Notes: generated from the sequence alone by a model not told the origin. A DNA stretch of 7,830 nt from Actinomycetota bacterium (GCA_002715425.1 PAYW01000019.1:8479-16308); one strand, 5' to 3'; positions 1-6,111 are shown, numbered from the stretch's first letter. Numbers and translations: made by a program.

Positions 1-239
1 TCTTTAGCCTCTTCGAGGATTGTCCAAGTTTTCTTGTTGACTCACTCGTTGAAGGAGCGGGGCTTGATCAAGAAAGTGCTGAATGCTTCGCTGATAAAGT
101 TTCATATGGAAGTTTCATCTTTGCTATAGAAGCTTCCTCACTACCGGAGGATGAAATGCCGGAAGGTGCGACCGCAGTCATTGCAGAATTTTTTGCTGCA
201 GCGGTTGAATGCGATGTAGATCTAGCAAATTTCGGCTAA
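1..239 (+). CDS. C-terminal part of an uncharacterised Cys-containing protein (5' end outside window)
   Basis: An open frame with its first whole codon at position 3 runs 78 codons to TAA at 237-239; the start lies outside the window. The translation is acidic, with three cysteines (visible residues 7, 28 and 70) and segments such as LDQESAECFADK and EFFAAAVECDVDL. Regularly spaced single cysteines in short acidic helices resemble small secreted proteins of unknown function that I associate with marine Acidimicrobiia; this is pattern resemblance only. No signal peptide can be judged because the N-terminus is missing. The 57 bp gap to the next gene on the same strand would allow co-transcription. 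That this is a real gene rather than a chance frame is supported by the uninterrupted frame and a natural-looking composition. No function can be assigned. Confidence 0.55.
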   Translation, partial: FSLFEDCPSFLVDSLVEGAGLDQESAECFADKVSYGSFIFAIEASSLPEDEMPEGATAVIAEFFAAAVECDVDLANFG

Positions 240-247
240 GCATACGT

Positions 248-275
248 TTGTTTTTAAATCACTAAGGAATATGTT
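248..275 (+). promoter_or_regulatory. weak candidate sigma70-type promoter for the PhyH gene
   Basis: TTGTTT at 248-253 and TATGTT at 270-275 are separated by 16 bp, placing a transcription start near 282, about 15 nt before the ATG at 297. The match is moderate and the region is AT-rich, so it may be chance; the gene could instead be read from upstream. Confidence 0.2.
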
Positions 276-296
276 GAGATTCCCACTAGGAGATGA

Positions 297-1118
297 ATGA
301 AGATTCCTCTAAGTACTGAATCTCGTAGGCCATTGACCCAAAACGAACGCGACATCTATGAAAATGACGGAGTCGCACTCCTAGCTGGTGTTTTGGATAG
401 CGGATGGATTGACTTTCTTCGTGATGCTTTCGAAAAAGCTCTCTTATACCCTGGAAGCCTTGCGGAGGAATATAGTCCAGCGGGCGGCCCAGGCCGTTTT
501 TTTGCCGATTTGAATATGTGGCAAAGAATTCCCGCATTTCGACAATTTGTCTTTGAATCTCCAGCTGCCAAGATCGCAGCTGAAGTAATGGGGGCGTCGC
601 GGATTAATTTCTTCTACGACCAGATGTTCGTTAAAGAATCTGGAACTCTTGAGCGAACTCCTTGGCATCAAGACCAGCCATATTGGGCCGTATCAGGACA
701 GCAAGTGTGCTCCGTTTGGATTCCTTTAGATCCCGTTCAAAAAGAATCTTCACTGCAATTTGTGAAAGGAAGCCACCGATGGCCGGCACATAATCCTCAT
801 CATTTCGGTGATGACTCCCCCTATGAGGGGACAGGTCTCCCAGAGCTTCCCAATATAGAATCGACGATTGAAGAATATGAAATTTTGAGTTGGGATATGA
901 TTCCAGGTGACTGCCTTGTCTTTCAAGGAATGAGCGTGCATGGATCACCAGGCAATACCAGTGAGGTACACCGGCGGAGAGCACTAGCGACAAGATGGTG
1001 TGGAGACGACGCCCGATATCGCTGTAAGGTTGGCGAGGTAGCTATCCCAACGTCCGATCCGGGTCTTGCTGATGGGGATCTTCTTGACTGTGATCTATTT
1101 CCTTCCATACTTCGATGA
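297..1118 (+). CDS. phytanoyl-CoA dioxygenase (PhyH) family Fe(II)/2-oxoglutarate oxygenase
   Basis: This 273-residue cytoplasmic protein has the marks of the PhyH family, non-haem iron enzymes that couple 2-oxoglutarate decarboxylation to hydroxylation of a small molecule or lipid. The iron triad is visible as H124-x-D126 in TPWHQDQPYW and the distal H215 in SVHGSPGN; the basic run R226-R228, about eleven residues after H215, fits the arginine that binds the 2-oxoglutarate carboxylate. The N-terminal part (about 14-50, with YENDGVALLAGVLD) is typical of the fold, and the length is normal for the family. The ATG at 297 is chosen because AGGAG (288-292) lies 4 nt before it; a nearby ATG at 293 is in another frame. 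The gene converges on the metalloprotease gene with only 15 bp between the stop codons, and no clear terminator is seen there. The substrate cannot be told from sequence; bacterial homologues act on many compounds, so phytanoyl-CoA should not be assumed. Confidence 0.92.
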   Translation: MKIPLSTESRRPLTQNERDIYENDGVALLAGVLDSGWIDFLRDAFEKALLYPGSLAEEYSPAGGPGRFFADLNMWQRIPAFRQFVFESPAAKIAAEVMGASRINFFYDQMFVKESGTLERTPWHQDQPYWAVSGQQVCSVWIPLDPVQKESSLQFVKGSHRWPAHNPHHFGDDSPYEGTGLPELPNIESTIEEYEILSWDMIPGDCLVFQGMSVHGSPGNTSEVHRRRALATRWCGDDARYRCKVGEVAIPTSDPGLADGDLLDCDLFPSILR

Positions 1119-1133
1119 GCACAGTAACAGTGG

Positions 1134-2789
1134 TTAGTTATTTATGTTGATTTGGATAACATCGCCTTCTGAACTTGTTTCTTTAACGGTGACGGTTACA
1201 TTTTCATAGGTTAACGATTCGTTAGGTAGCAGGGCTTGGGCGTTGTTAAGTACTTCCATGGGTCCTTCTCCGCTTCCTCCACCGAATCCATTTTCAGTAT
1301 TGACGATGTACACAACAGCCCCTTCACGCTCTAAAGCAGTGTCGTAGCCGATCTGTCTTCTGCTTTCAATGGCGAGGGCACGTGATTGACTGAAGGGGAA
1401 AAGTGCGACTTTCAATCCGCCAAAAGTAGCTAGTGGGGTAAGAGTTACAGTTGCGTTTCCCTCAATGCAGGCTATTTGGGAGTCATCTAACCATCTGAGA
1501 ATCCATCGGGAGTATCCCATGTAGCCGGGAGCTGTACTACCAATATCATCCATGAGACTAAACGGTCTTGTAAAACCGGCTCGGCCAGGGATTGTTGCTC
1601 CATAAAGGTCTGGTAATCCAAGTGAGTGCCCCATTTCATGTGGATACCAGAGGTCTCCCCAGTAAGTTAAATCAGCACCTGATGTTACTGCGTTTGCTAT
1701 GTATCTTCCGTCCGCTGTAAGTGAACCATCATTAGGTGTTGACCATCCCATGAGGGTTGGGCCGTACGGTACCTCCATAGCGTTAGGTGGCGAAACCACT
1801 AAAACAGCATCAGCGTCTGAGAAGTCAACATTGTCATCAGCTAAATTCATAGCCTCTTGGATCCAATCTCTGTGTCCTGTATACGACGTTAGAGCTTCAC
1901 GATAAGTTGCTGCTGTTCCACCGAGGCGTAACCATTGATGATGCGGGACGAAGGATAGAGAAAGTCGACCATAAGACTGGTCAAAGAAGAAATCTTCCGC
2001 TCCAGGAGAAATAAAGGAAAATACTTCCTCAGTGGTTTGGGTTGCTGAGACATCGGCGAAATCAGCGAAAAGAACCACCGTTTCAACGAGGCCCGTGGGG
2101 TCGAGTCTATCGGTTGGCCGATCATAGGCTAGTGAAAGAGCTTCTTCGGACTGGATAGTCAATTTGCAGGCGTTAATGTCTTGAAAACCGGATCCTTCCT
2201 GAGGTCCTAGTAACGGTTCTTTTTTGACACATTCACCATTTTCGTCGTATTCATAATCTGGCGATCCCCCAATTTTGTGACATGGGGAAACTCCGCAATT
2301 CGAATTCGACCCATCCGTGGGGCAGCATTCCCCTGTCCATCCCTCATATTCATCTTCCCCGCAATCCGGTGTCTCTTCCGTCTGTGTTGTCGGTGTGGGA
2401 TGGGGTCCAAGAGAAATTACGACAATAATATTGTCACAGTCATTCGCGTTAGTTGCGATTACAGTTCCCTCGGGCACGTTGTTGTCGTAAGCGTCACCCC
2501 AATTGACATCATTAAGGTCAAGGCCATAGTCGAAGCCCATACCATCAATTCTGTTCGACGCTTCTTCTTGCGTCCTTCCATTAAGTTGGTCCCATGGAAA
2601 AGCCTGACACCAGTTCGGGCCGCCCGTGAGCGTCGGGGGTGGATCGATTTCCGAAGTCGGTGTAGGTTCCGAAGTCGGTGTAGGTTCCAAAGTCGTTGTA
2701 GATTGGGGATCTGTAGTATCACTGCTGCACGAAAACACGCCAAGAATGAGGACAAATAAAGAGAAAATATTTAACGATCGCCGAAACAT
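1134..2789 (-). CDS. M6-family (immune inhibitor A-like) zinc metalloprotease lipoprotein
   Basis: A 551-residue secreted, probably lipid-anchored protease. The N-terminus has two Arg, a hydrophobic stretch (about 8-19) and a lipobox-like VFSC with C21 as the modified residue; Phe at -2 is slightly unusual. A Thr/Pro/Ser/Glu-rich linker (about 27-56) with a PTPTSE repeat follows. Residues about 60-129 look like a PASTA-type domain (GRTQEEASNRI, VPEGTVI, IIVVISLGP), then a Cys-rich stretch (C143, C155, C156, C165, C170, C187). The catalytic domain starts near 235; its zinc site is HEMGHSLGLPDLY with H384, E385, H388 and metal-binding D394, followed by SLMD (411-414), which fits the Met-turn. 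The C-terminal 110 residues look like a beta-rich domain. ATG at 2789 has no Shine-Dalgarno but a close TANNNT box. It probably cleaves proteins at the cell surface; the substrate is unknown. The M6 assignment is strong; the PASTA call is tentative. Confidence 0.9.
   Translation of the reverse strand: MFRRSLNIFSLFVLILGVFSCSSDTTDPQSTTTLEPTPTSEPTPTSEIDPPPTLTGGPNWCQAFPWDQLNGRTQEEASNRIDGMGFDYGLDLNDVNWGDAYDNNVPEGTVIATNANDCDNIIVVISLGPHPTPTTQTEETPDCGEDEYEGWTGECCPTDGSNSNCGVSPCHKIGGSPDYEYDENGECVKKEPLLGPQEGSGFQDINACKLTIQSEEALSLAYDRPTDRLDPTGLVETVVLFADFADVSATQTTEEVFSFISPGAEDFFFDQSYGRLSLSFVPHHQWLRLGGTAATYREALTSYTGHRDWIQEAMNLADDNVDFSDADAVLVVSPPNAMEVPYGPTLMGWSTPNDGSLTADGRYIANAVTSGADLTYWGDLWYPHEMGHSLGLPDLYGATIPGRAGFTRPFSLMDDIGSTAPGYMGYSRWILRWLDDSQIACIEGNATVTLTPLATFGGLKVALFPFSQSRALAIESRRQIGYDTALEREGAVVYIVNTENGFGGGSGEGPMEVLNNAQALLPNESLTYENVTVTVKETSSEGDVIQININN
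2653..2706. repeat. 18-bp tandem repeat, three copies, coding for the PTPTSE linker
   Basis: Two identical 18-bp units (2653-2670 and 2671-2688, gaagtcggtgtaggttcc) are followed by a diverged third copy (2689-2706). They lie inside the metalloprotease lipoprotein gene and, on the minus strand, encode the Thr/Pro/Glu-rich linker just after the lipobox. The period is a multiple of three, so gain or loss of a unit keeps the frame and only changes linker length. Confidence 0.9.
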
Positions 2790-2795
2790 GAACTA

Positions 2796-2801
2796 AGTGT
2801 A
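2796..2801 (-). promoter_or_regulatory. candidate -10 box (TACACT) for the metalloprotease gene, leaderless type
   Basis: On the minus strand TACACT (2801 to 2796) ends 6 nt before the ATG at 2789. An overlapping alternative is TAATAC (2804 to 2799), 9 nt before it. No Shine-Dalgarno lies between, so transcription starting at or very near the ATG would give a leaderless message. No convincing -35 box is seen. Confidence 0.35.
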
Positions 2802-2820
2802 TTAGAAAAACCCCACTAAT

Positions 2821-2860
2821 AAAGATCCGGAATGCGCCGGCTTGAAATGGCAAGATCTTT
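2821..2860. repeat. inverted repeat (7-bp arms) in the 135-bp gap between two minus-strand genes
   Basis: AAAGATC at 2821-2827 is the perfect reverse complement of GATCTTT at 2854-2860. The 26-nt interior holds two short helices, CCGG/CCGG (2827-2830 with 2837-2840) and TTG/CAA, so on either strand the RNA could fold as a small three-way junction. The left arm starts 20 bp upstream of the candidate -10 box of the metalloprotease gene, about where a -35 box or an operator would sit. It also lies downstream of the secreted-protein gene, but no T-run follows, so an intrinsic terminator is unlikely. Function unknown. Confidence 0.4.
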
Positions 2861-2924
2861 TAAATTGATTTCGCTAGACGTTAGATAATCGAAGACACCT
2901 TATTCGGCACTTCGTTACTTGATG

Positions 2925-3776
2925 TTATGGGTTTACTTTACGAATTCTTCTTATCACAAGCCCTACAGGAATCATGATGACTGCTATAAGTACTACGATC
3001 CAAATAGCACGATTTGGCTGCTTGGATTGTAAAGATTCTTCATCTGGTACCTGCTCTTCTGTATTGTCACTATTGGGCTTTGGCACCGAATGAGTTGATT
3101 GCGTCGGGGTGCTTTGAGTTGCTGTATCCGTCTGCTGATTAGATTGCTGTTCATCTATTTCTTGATCTGATGAGTATTCCTCAGAGTCAGCTGTCATGGG
3201 TTCGTTGTACCATTGTTCAAGTCGGCTGCGCGTTTCGCCAAATGCTGATGATCGATCGCCAGCTCTTTCAACTGTCGTACCGAATTGTTCTTGAAATCCA
3301 ATTGCGACGGTAAACCGTGCCGCATGACGGGCGACAACTGTGATGTCGTACACTCCCTCGATAGATGTACCCTGTTCTTTAATGAATGTGTAATAACTGG
3401 TATTTGTAAAAGGTTCATCAAATCGGGAACGAATACTTGGATAAAGAGCTTCCTCAGTGCTGTCAGGTTTTACCACTAGTAGATAGGGAAGTTGATCTTC
3501 TGCAAGATTTTCTTCAGGAGCGCGAGCAGGTATGAGTAACTCAAGTTGAAAATAATCTCCTTCTTGAAACATTGCTTGGAAACCGCGCGTTCCTCCAGCT
3601 TCAGTAAACTCTCCATATAGCGCAAAGGAGATTGTGCCATCTGGTAGATACGGACCTCTTTCTGGAGTTGATTGTTCTGCAGTTAAAAAAAGGGGATCGT
3701 GCGCGTGGGCAGGGTTCACTGAAGCGACTCCAATAAATAAAATTGTCGCAGAGAAAAACAGGACTAGGCGTCTCAA
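2925..3776 (-). CDS. secreted protein with C-terminal membrane anchor, function unknown
   Basis: A 283-residue exported protein. A signal peptide (residues 1-25: MRRLV, a hydrophobic core, then AHA) predicts cleavage before H26, so the mature protein would begin HDPLFL. Residues about 30-190 look like one or two beta-sandwich units (for example PDGTISFALYGEF, FQLELLIPARAP, GVYDITVVA, ARFTVAIGFQEQFG). A Ser/Thr/Gln/Glu-rich linker (about 194-255) leads to one membrane helix (about 257-275) and a basic tail, RRIRK, which indicates an extracellular domain held at the membrane. The start is TTG at 3776, chosen because a good Shine-Dalgarno precedes it and no ATG, GTG or TTG occurs in frame between it and the upstream in-frame stop. 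I do not recognise an enzyme motif. The signal, domain, linker and anchor layout recalls copper-related CopC or YcnI proteins, but the sequence does not prove kinship. It lies 135 bp upstream of the protease lipoprotein on the same strand. Confidence 0.8.
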   Translation of the reverse strand: MRRLVLFFSATILFIGVASVNPAHAHDPLFLTAEQSTPERGPYLPDGTISFALYGEFTEAGGTRGFQAMFQEGDYFQLELLIPARAPEENLAEDQLPYLLVVKPDSTEEALYPSIRSRFDEPFTNTSYYTFIKEQGTSIEGVYDITVVARHAARFTVAIGFQEQFGTTVERAGDRSSAFGETRSRLEQWYNEPMTADSEEYSSDQEIDEQQSNQQTDTATQSTPTQSTHSVPKPNSDNTEEQVPDEESLQSKQPNRAIWIVVLIAVIMIPVGLVIRRIRKVNP

Positions 3777-3781
3777 AGTAT

Positions 3782-3788
3782 CTTCCTT
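3782..3788 (-). promoter_or_regulatory. Shine-Dalgarno that fixes the TTG start at 3776
   Basis: On the minus strand AAGGAAG (3788 to 3782) sits 5 nt before TTG (3776-3774). This is the main argument for the TTG start of the anchored secreted protein, as no ATG or GTG is available in frame nearby. Upstream, 6-bp arms ACAAGG (3804-3809) and CCTTGT (3845-3850) are inverted in the same divergent region; their role is unknown. Confidence 0.65.
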
Positions 3789-3922
3789 ATAAATAATGGT
3801 CTCACAAGGTTTAATCTAGAGCGAAAGAATCCGCAAAGTTCTGCCCTTGTCTTAAGTTATTGATAAAGCGATTGTTTGGGGCAAATAGTATTTTTAGATT
3901 TCGAGATATAGAAGCAGACTGA

Positions 3923-3928
3923 TAGTTT
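3923..3928 (+). promoter_or_regulatory. candidate -10 box (TAGTTT) for the SDR gene, leaderless type
   Basis: TAGTTT ends 6 nt before the GTG at 3935, and no Shine-Dalgarno is present. The rest of the 158-bp divergent region (3777-3934) is AT-rich and holds further promoter-like pairs, for example TTGTTT at 3872-3877 with TAGATT at 3895-3900 (17 bp apart), so the true start of transcription is uncertain. Confidence 0.35.
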
Positions 3929-3934
3929 GGCTGG

Positions 3935-4777
3935 GTGGATAATTTGAATGGGAAAGTTGGTGTTGTTACTGGTGCAGCCAGCGGTATTGGTAGGTCAATG
4001 GCTGAACGGTTTTGCAAAGAGGGAATGGCCGTGGTGCTTGCTGATATCGAGGAAGAAAGCCTCAATGAAGCAGTAGACCAGATTGTTGCTGATGGAGGAA
4101 AAGCTATCGGAGTGGCTACTGACGTAAGTTCAAAAGAAGCAGTTGAGAATTTAGCTAATGAAACAATAAAAAATTATGGCGCTGTCCATGTGCTTCATAA
4201 CAATGCTGGCGTTGTTGCTGCTGGTCTCCTCGATGATCTAACGACGAACGATTGGGAGTGGACGATTGGAGCTAACCTATGGTCGGTTATCCATGGTATA
4301 CAGACATTTCTTCCTTTGATAAAGGAGAGTGGAGAAGGGCATATCGTTAACACATCTTCTAGTGAAGGCCTTCAGGCAAGTGCCGGAACTGGCGCATACA
4401 ACGTTACGAAATTTGGGATAGTGGCACTCTCTGAAACATTAAGCAATGAACTAAACCCTTTTCAGAAAATTAATGCCTCCGTCCTTTGCCCCGGTCCCGT
4501 CAGGTCCAGAATTGTTGAAAGTGAACGTAACCGCCCAGAAAGACTATGGAATGATGGGGTTCCAGCTGCAGGATTGGTTGAGAATGATCAATCCTCTGAC
4601 CTTTTAGCTGGAGCGATGGACCCTGCGCTTGTAGCTGAACTAGTGGTGCAGGGTATTCAAACAAACCAGTTCTGGATTATCACGCACGAAGAAACGAAAG
4701 AAGCCGTTCGTCAACGATCTGCTGCTTTACTAGAGGATGGCTCGCTTTCAGCCCCACTCTATAATTTCTCCGAATAG
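3935..4777 (+). CDS. short-chain dehydrogenase/reductase (classical SDR)
   Basis: A 280-residue cytoplasmic NAD(P)-dependent oxidoreductase that would interconvert an alcohol and a ketone or aldehyde. All classical SDR marks are present: the cofactor-binding glycine motif TGAASGIG (12-19), D37 at the end of the second beta strand (suggesting NAD rather than NADP), D63 in TDV, NNAG (89-92), active-site N114, S142, Y155 and K159 in YNVTK, and PGPV (186-189). It is somewhat longer than the usual 250 residues because of a C-terminal part with ITHEETKEAVRQRS. GTG at 3935 is chosen since an in-frame TAG lies four codons upstream; the only near alternative is TTG at 3944. It is divergent from the anchored secreted protein and convergent with the PAQR gene (27-bp gap), so it is probably transcribed alone. 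The substrate is unknown; the P450 and PhyH genes nearby suggest lipid or other hydrophobic compounds, which is inference. Confidence 0.93.
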   Translation: MDNLNGKVGVVTGAASGIGRSMAERFCKEGMAVVLADIEEESLNEAVDQIVADGGKAIGVATDVSSKEAVENLANETIKNYGAVHVLHNNAGVVAAGLLDDLTTNDWEWTIGANLWSVIHGIQTFLPLIKESGEGHIVNTSSSEGLQASAGTGAYNVTKFGIVALSETLSNELNPFQKINASVLCPGPVRSRIVESERNRPERLWNDGVPAAGLVENDQSSDLLAGAMDPALVAELVVQGIQTNQFWIITHEETKEAVRQRSAALLEDGSLSAPLYNFSE

Positions 4778-4804
4778 AAGCAACGGTCTCAAGCAATGTT
4801 TTGT

Positions 4805-5461
4805 TCATGCGTCTGGAAGAGCGATAAATGCTATTAATGCATAGTGAGAGGCAATCCCACATATAACACAAAAATGAAAGACCTCGTGAAAGCCAAATAC
4901 GTTTGGCCACAGGTCAGGTTTTTTCGTGCCATAAACGATTGCGCCAATTGTGTGGAACACTCCTCCAAGGAGCAACAACGTGAAACCTGATGTGCTTAAC
5001 GCCATCCAAAATTCGTGTATTACGATCAGCGCTGACCACCCAACAATTATGAAAAGGGTGACGAGAGTAACTTGAGGAGCGGTTGGCCAAAAAATCATAA
5101 CTATTACTCCCAACAACGCTCCGATCCAAACGGCAAGTAGGACCGTTACTGCAGCGGAACGCGGAAGTAAGTACCATGAAATAGGTGTATAGGTTGCTGC
5201 GATAGTGACGAAGATCGTTGCGTGATCTAAACGTCGTAGTATGTCATGAGCTCGAGCGCTCCATGAAAAGCCGTGATATAGAGAACTCACACCGAAAAGT
5301 GCTACTACTGCAAGGGAATAGAAGATAGCTAGTTCCCTCCCTTGATCCGAACTACGTATAAGAACAGGACAGAGCGTTATTGCAGTAAGGAATGCAGTCG
5401 TGTGCGACAATCCACGAAATGAGGGTTTTGGAGCAAGGTGCATTGGAATGGGGGTGTCCAC
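4805..5461 (-). CDS. trhA: hemolysin III / PAQR family seven-TM membrane protein
   Basis: A 218-residue inner-membrane protein with seven hydrophobic segments (about 22-35, 44-64, 81-99, 103-125, 131-148, 158-177 and 193-215). Family marks are SSLYHGF with H63, RRLDHATIF with D79 and H80, the run GTKKPDLWPNVFGFHEVFH with H192 and H196, and H206 in ASHY. H63, H192 and H196 fit the zinc-binding histidines of the PAQR/hemolysin III fold. Bacterial members (YqfA/TrhA type) are linked to membrane-lipid homeostasis; the hemolysin name is historical and does not imply a toxin here. The start is GTG at 5461: an in-frame TAG lies four codons upstream and no Shine-Dalgarno precedes either GTG 5461 or ATG 5443 (codon 7). 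The length is normal for the family. It follows the Cys-rich lipoprotein gene on the same strand after 94 bp containing inverted repeats and a possible promoter of its own. Confidence 0.92.
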   Translation of the reverse strand: MDTPIPMHLAPKPSFRGLSHTTAFLTAITLCPVLIRSSDQGRELAIFYSLAVVALFGVSSLYHGFSWSARAHDILRRLDHATIFVTIAATYTPISWYLLPRSAAVTVLLAVWIGALLGVIVMIFWPTAPQVTLVTLFIIVGWSALIVIHEFWMALSTSGFTLLLLGGVFHTIGAIVYGTKKPDLWPNVFGFHEVFHFCVICGIASHYALIAFIALPDA

Positions 5462-5467
5462 AATCCA

Positions 5468-5473
5468 ACGCTA
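5468..5473 (-). promoter_or_regulatory. candidate -10 box (TAGCGT) for the PAQR gene, leaderless type
   Basis: On the minus strand TAGCGT (5473 to 5468) ends 6 nt before the GTG at 5461. There is no Shine-Dalgarno. The same spacing occurs before the SDR and metalloprotease genes. The hexamer is a weak match by itself. Confidence 0.3.
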
Positions 5474-5483
5474 ACATCTGTAT

Positions 5484-5499
5484 CAGGTTCTCAGACCTG
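5484..5499. repeat. short hairpin upstream of the PAQR gene
   Basis: CAGGT at 5484-5488 pairs with ACCTG at 5495-5499, and T5489-G5494 can add a wobble pair in plus-strand RNA, leaving a 4-nt loop. No T-run follows on either strand. It lies 11 bp upstream of the candidate -10 box of the PAQR gene, so a protein-binding site is as likely as an RNA structure. Confidence 0.35.
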
Positions 5500-5525
5500 T
5501 AGTTACGTTATTGGCGTTCCTTTCA

Positions 5526-5566
5526 CTTGCGTATTCGTACAGATAATTTTTAGGTTTATGCGCAAG
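5526..5566. repeat. inverted repeat across the stop codon of the Cys-rich lipoprotein gene
   Basis: Arms CTTGCGTAT (5526-5534) and ATGCGCAAG (5558-5566) are inverted repeats with 8 of 9 positions paired and a 23-nt spacer. The right arm covers the last codons and part of the stop codon (5556-5558) of the minus-strand lipoprotein gene. Downstream on that strand there is no T-run, so a classical intrinsic terminator is not supported; it may stabilise the 3' end of the message or be chance. Confidence 0.4.
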
Positions 5567-6017
5567 CGATATAGACGTCCATGGCCCATGCTGAAGGTAC
5601 CTTCCCCTCAGAAATACTGTCCTCCAACTCAATAAACCATCGAACAGCCTGCGTTTCGGTTCCTTGTGACCTCAAATGGTTCACGAGTCCCCGATACAAA
5701 CACCGACAGGTTGTGGCAACTTCACTCCGGTCAACATCCACATCGGACCTAGATACACAGTTAACTAGATACATTCTCTGAAGGTATGGGACAGATTCAG
5801 ATCCAACTTCTTCCAGAAGCTCTTGTTCAATATCCATAAGCTCCGCAGGTAAGGGAGCGGGGCATTGATCAAATGACTCCAATGAATCACAAGCACCAAT
5901 GTCTGTCGATAGGTCTTCTCTTTGAACCTTTTCCGCTGCTTGTTGATCAGCTTCAGGACTGGATCCGCTGCATGCTGTCAGTGCAAGAAGAAAGATAAAT
6001 CCAATTATTAGCTTCAT
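5556..6017 (-). CDS. small Cys-rich lipoprotein, function unknown
   Basis: A 153-residue exported protein. MKLIIGFIFLLALTAC is a clean lipoprotein signal peptide with lipobox LTAC, so C16 would be lipidated and the mature protein anchored on the outer face of the membrane. A low-complexity acidic stretch (17-38) precedes a compact domain with six cysteines (C43, C52, C87, C104, C106, C152), including a C-x-C-x-Y motif (CRCLY, 104-108) and a C-terminal ACA. An even number of cysteines in an exported protein suggests disulfides. The layout of C87, then CxC, then a cysteine at the very end resembles secreted proteins of unknown function I associate with Acidimicrobiia; no function is known to me. 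The ATG at 6017 has no Shine-Dalgarno but a TAACGT box 8 nt before it. It is divergent from the P450 and lies 94 bp upstream of the PAQR gene. Confidence 0.8.
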   Translation of the reverse strand: MKLIIGFIFLLALTACSGSSPEADQQAAEKVQREDLSTDIGACDSLESFDQCPAPLPAELMDIEQELLEEVGSESVPYLQRMYLVNCVSRSDVDVDRSEVATTCRCLYRGLVNHLRSQGTETQAVRWFIELEDSISEGKVPSAWAMDVYIACA

Positions 6018-6025
6018 ACATGTAA

Positions 6026-6031
6026 ACGTTA
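6026..6031 (-). promoter_or_regulatory. candidate -10 box (TAACGT) for the Cys-rich lipoprotein gene
   Basis: On the minus strand TAACGT (6031 to 6026) ends 8 nt before the ATG at 6017; no Shine-Dalgarno is seen. It fits the TANNNT pattern found at similar distances before other genes here. No clear -35 box. Confidence 0.3.
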
Positions 6032-6105
6032 GTGCCGCTGAAGCTCTTATCGGCTTTGAAGCTATGTGTTTCTGAAGCTTTCTTTAGCGGAGATTCAAGT
6101 TTTGA

Positions 6106-6111
6106 TATAAA
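6106..6111 (+). promoter_or_regulatory. -10 box (TATAAA) that supports the P450 start at 6119
   Basis: TATAAA ends 7 nt before the ATG at 6119, which would put the first transcribed base at or next to the A of the start codon. A TTTAGC at 6083-6088, 17 bp upstream, is at most a weak -35. This is the best of the leaderless-type boxes in the window and argues against the longer GTG-started reading from 6032. Confidence 0.45.

Noticed and set aside
631..993. 120-codon minus-strand frame antisense to the PhyH gene
   Set aside because: No recognisable domain; the opposite strand carries a complete PhyH protein with all active-site residues.
1119..1133. Bidirectional terminator between the convergent PhyH and metalloprotease genes
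   Set aside because: The 15-bp gap has no inverted repeat with a T-run; the same holds for 4778-4804 between the SDR and PAQR genes.
2653..2706. Possible CRISPR or regulatory repeat array
   Set aside because: The units are directly adjacent without spacers and are in frame within a protein linker.
2277..2759. 160-codon plus-strand frame with an Arg/Cys-rich repeat
   Set aside because: It is antisense to the metalloprotease gene; the Arg/Cys repeat is the complement of the 18-bp PTPTSE repeat, and no ribosome site or family resemblance supports it.
4805..5461. Reading the hemolysin III-like protein as a toxin
   Set aside because: Its features are those of the PAQR/TrhA membrane family with zinc-binding histidines; the hemolysin name is historical and there is no toxin context.
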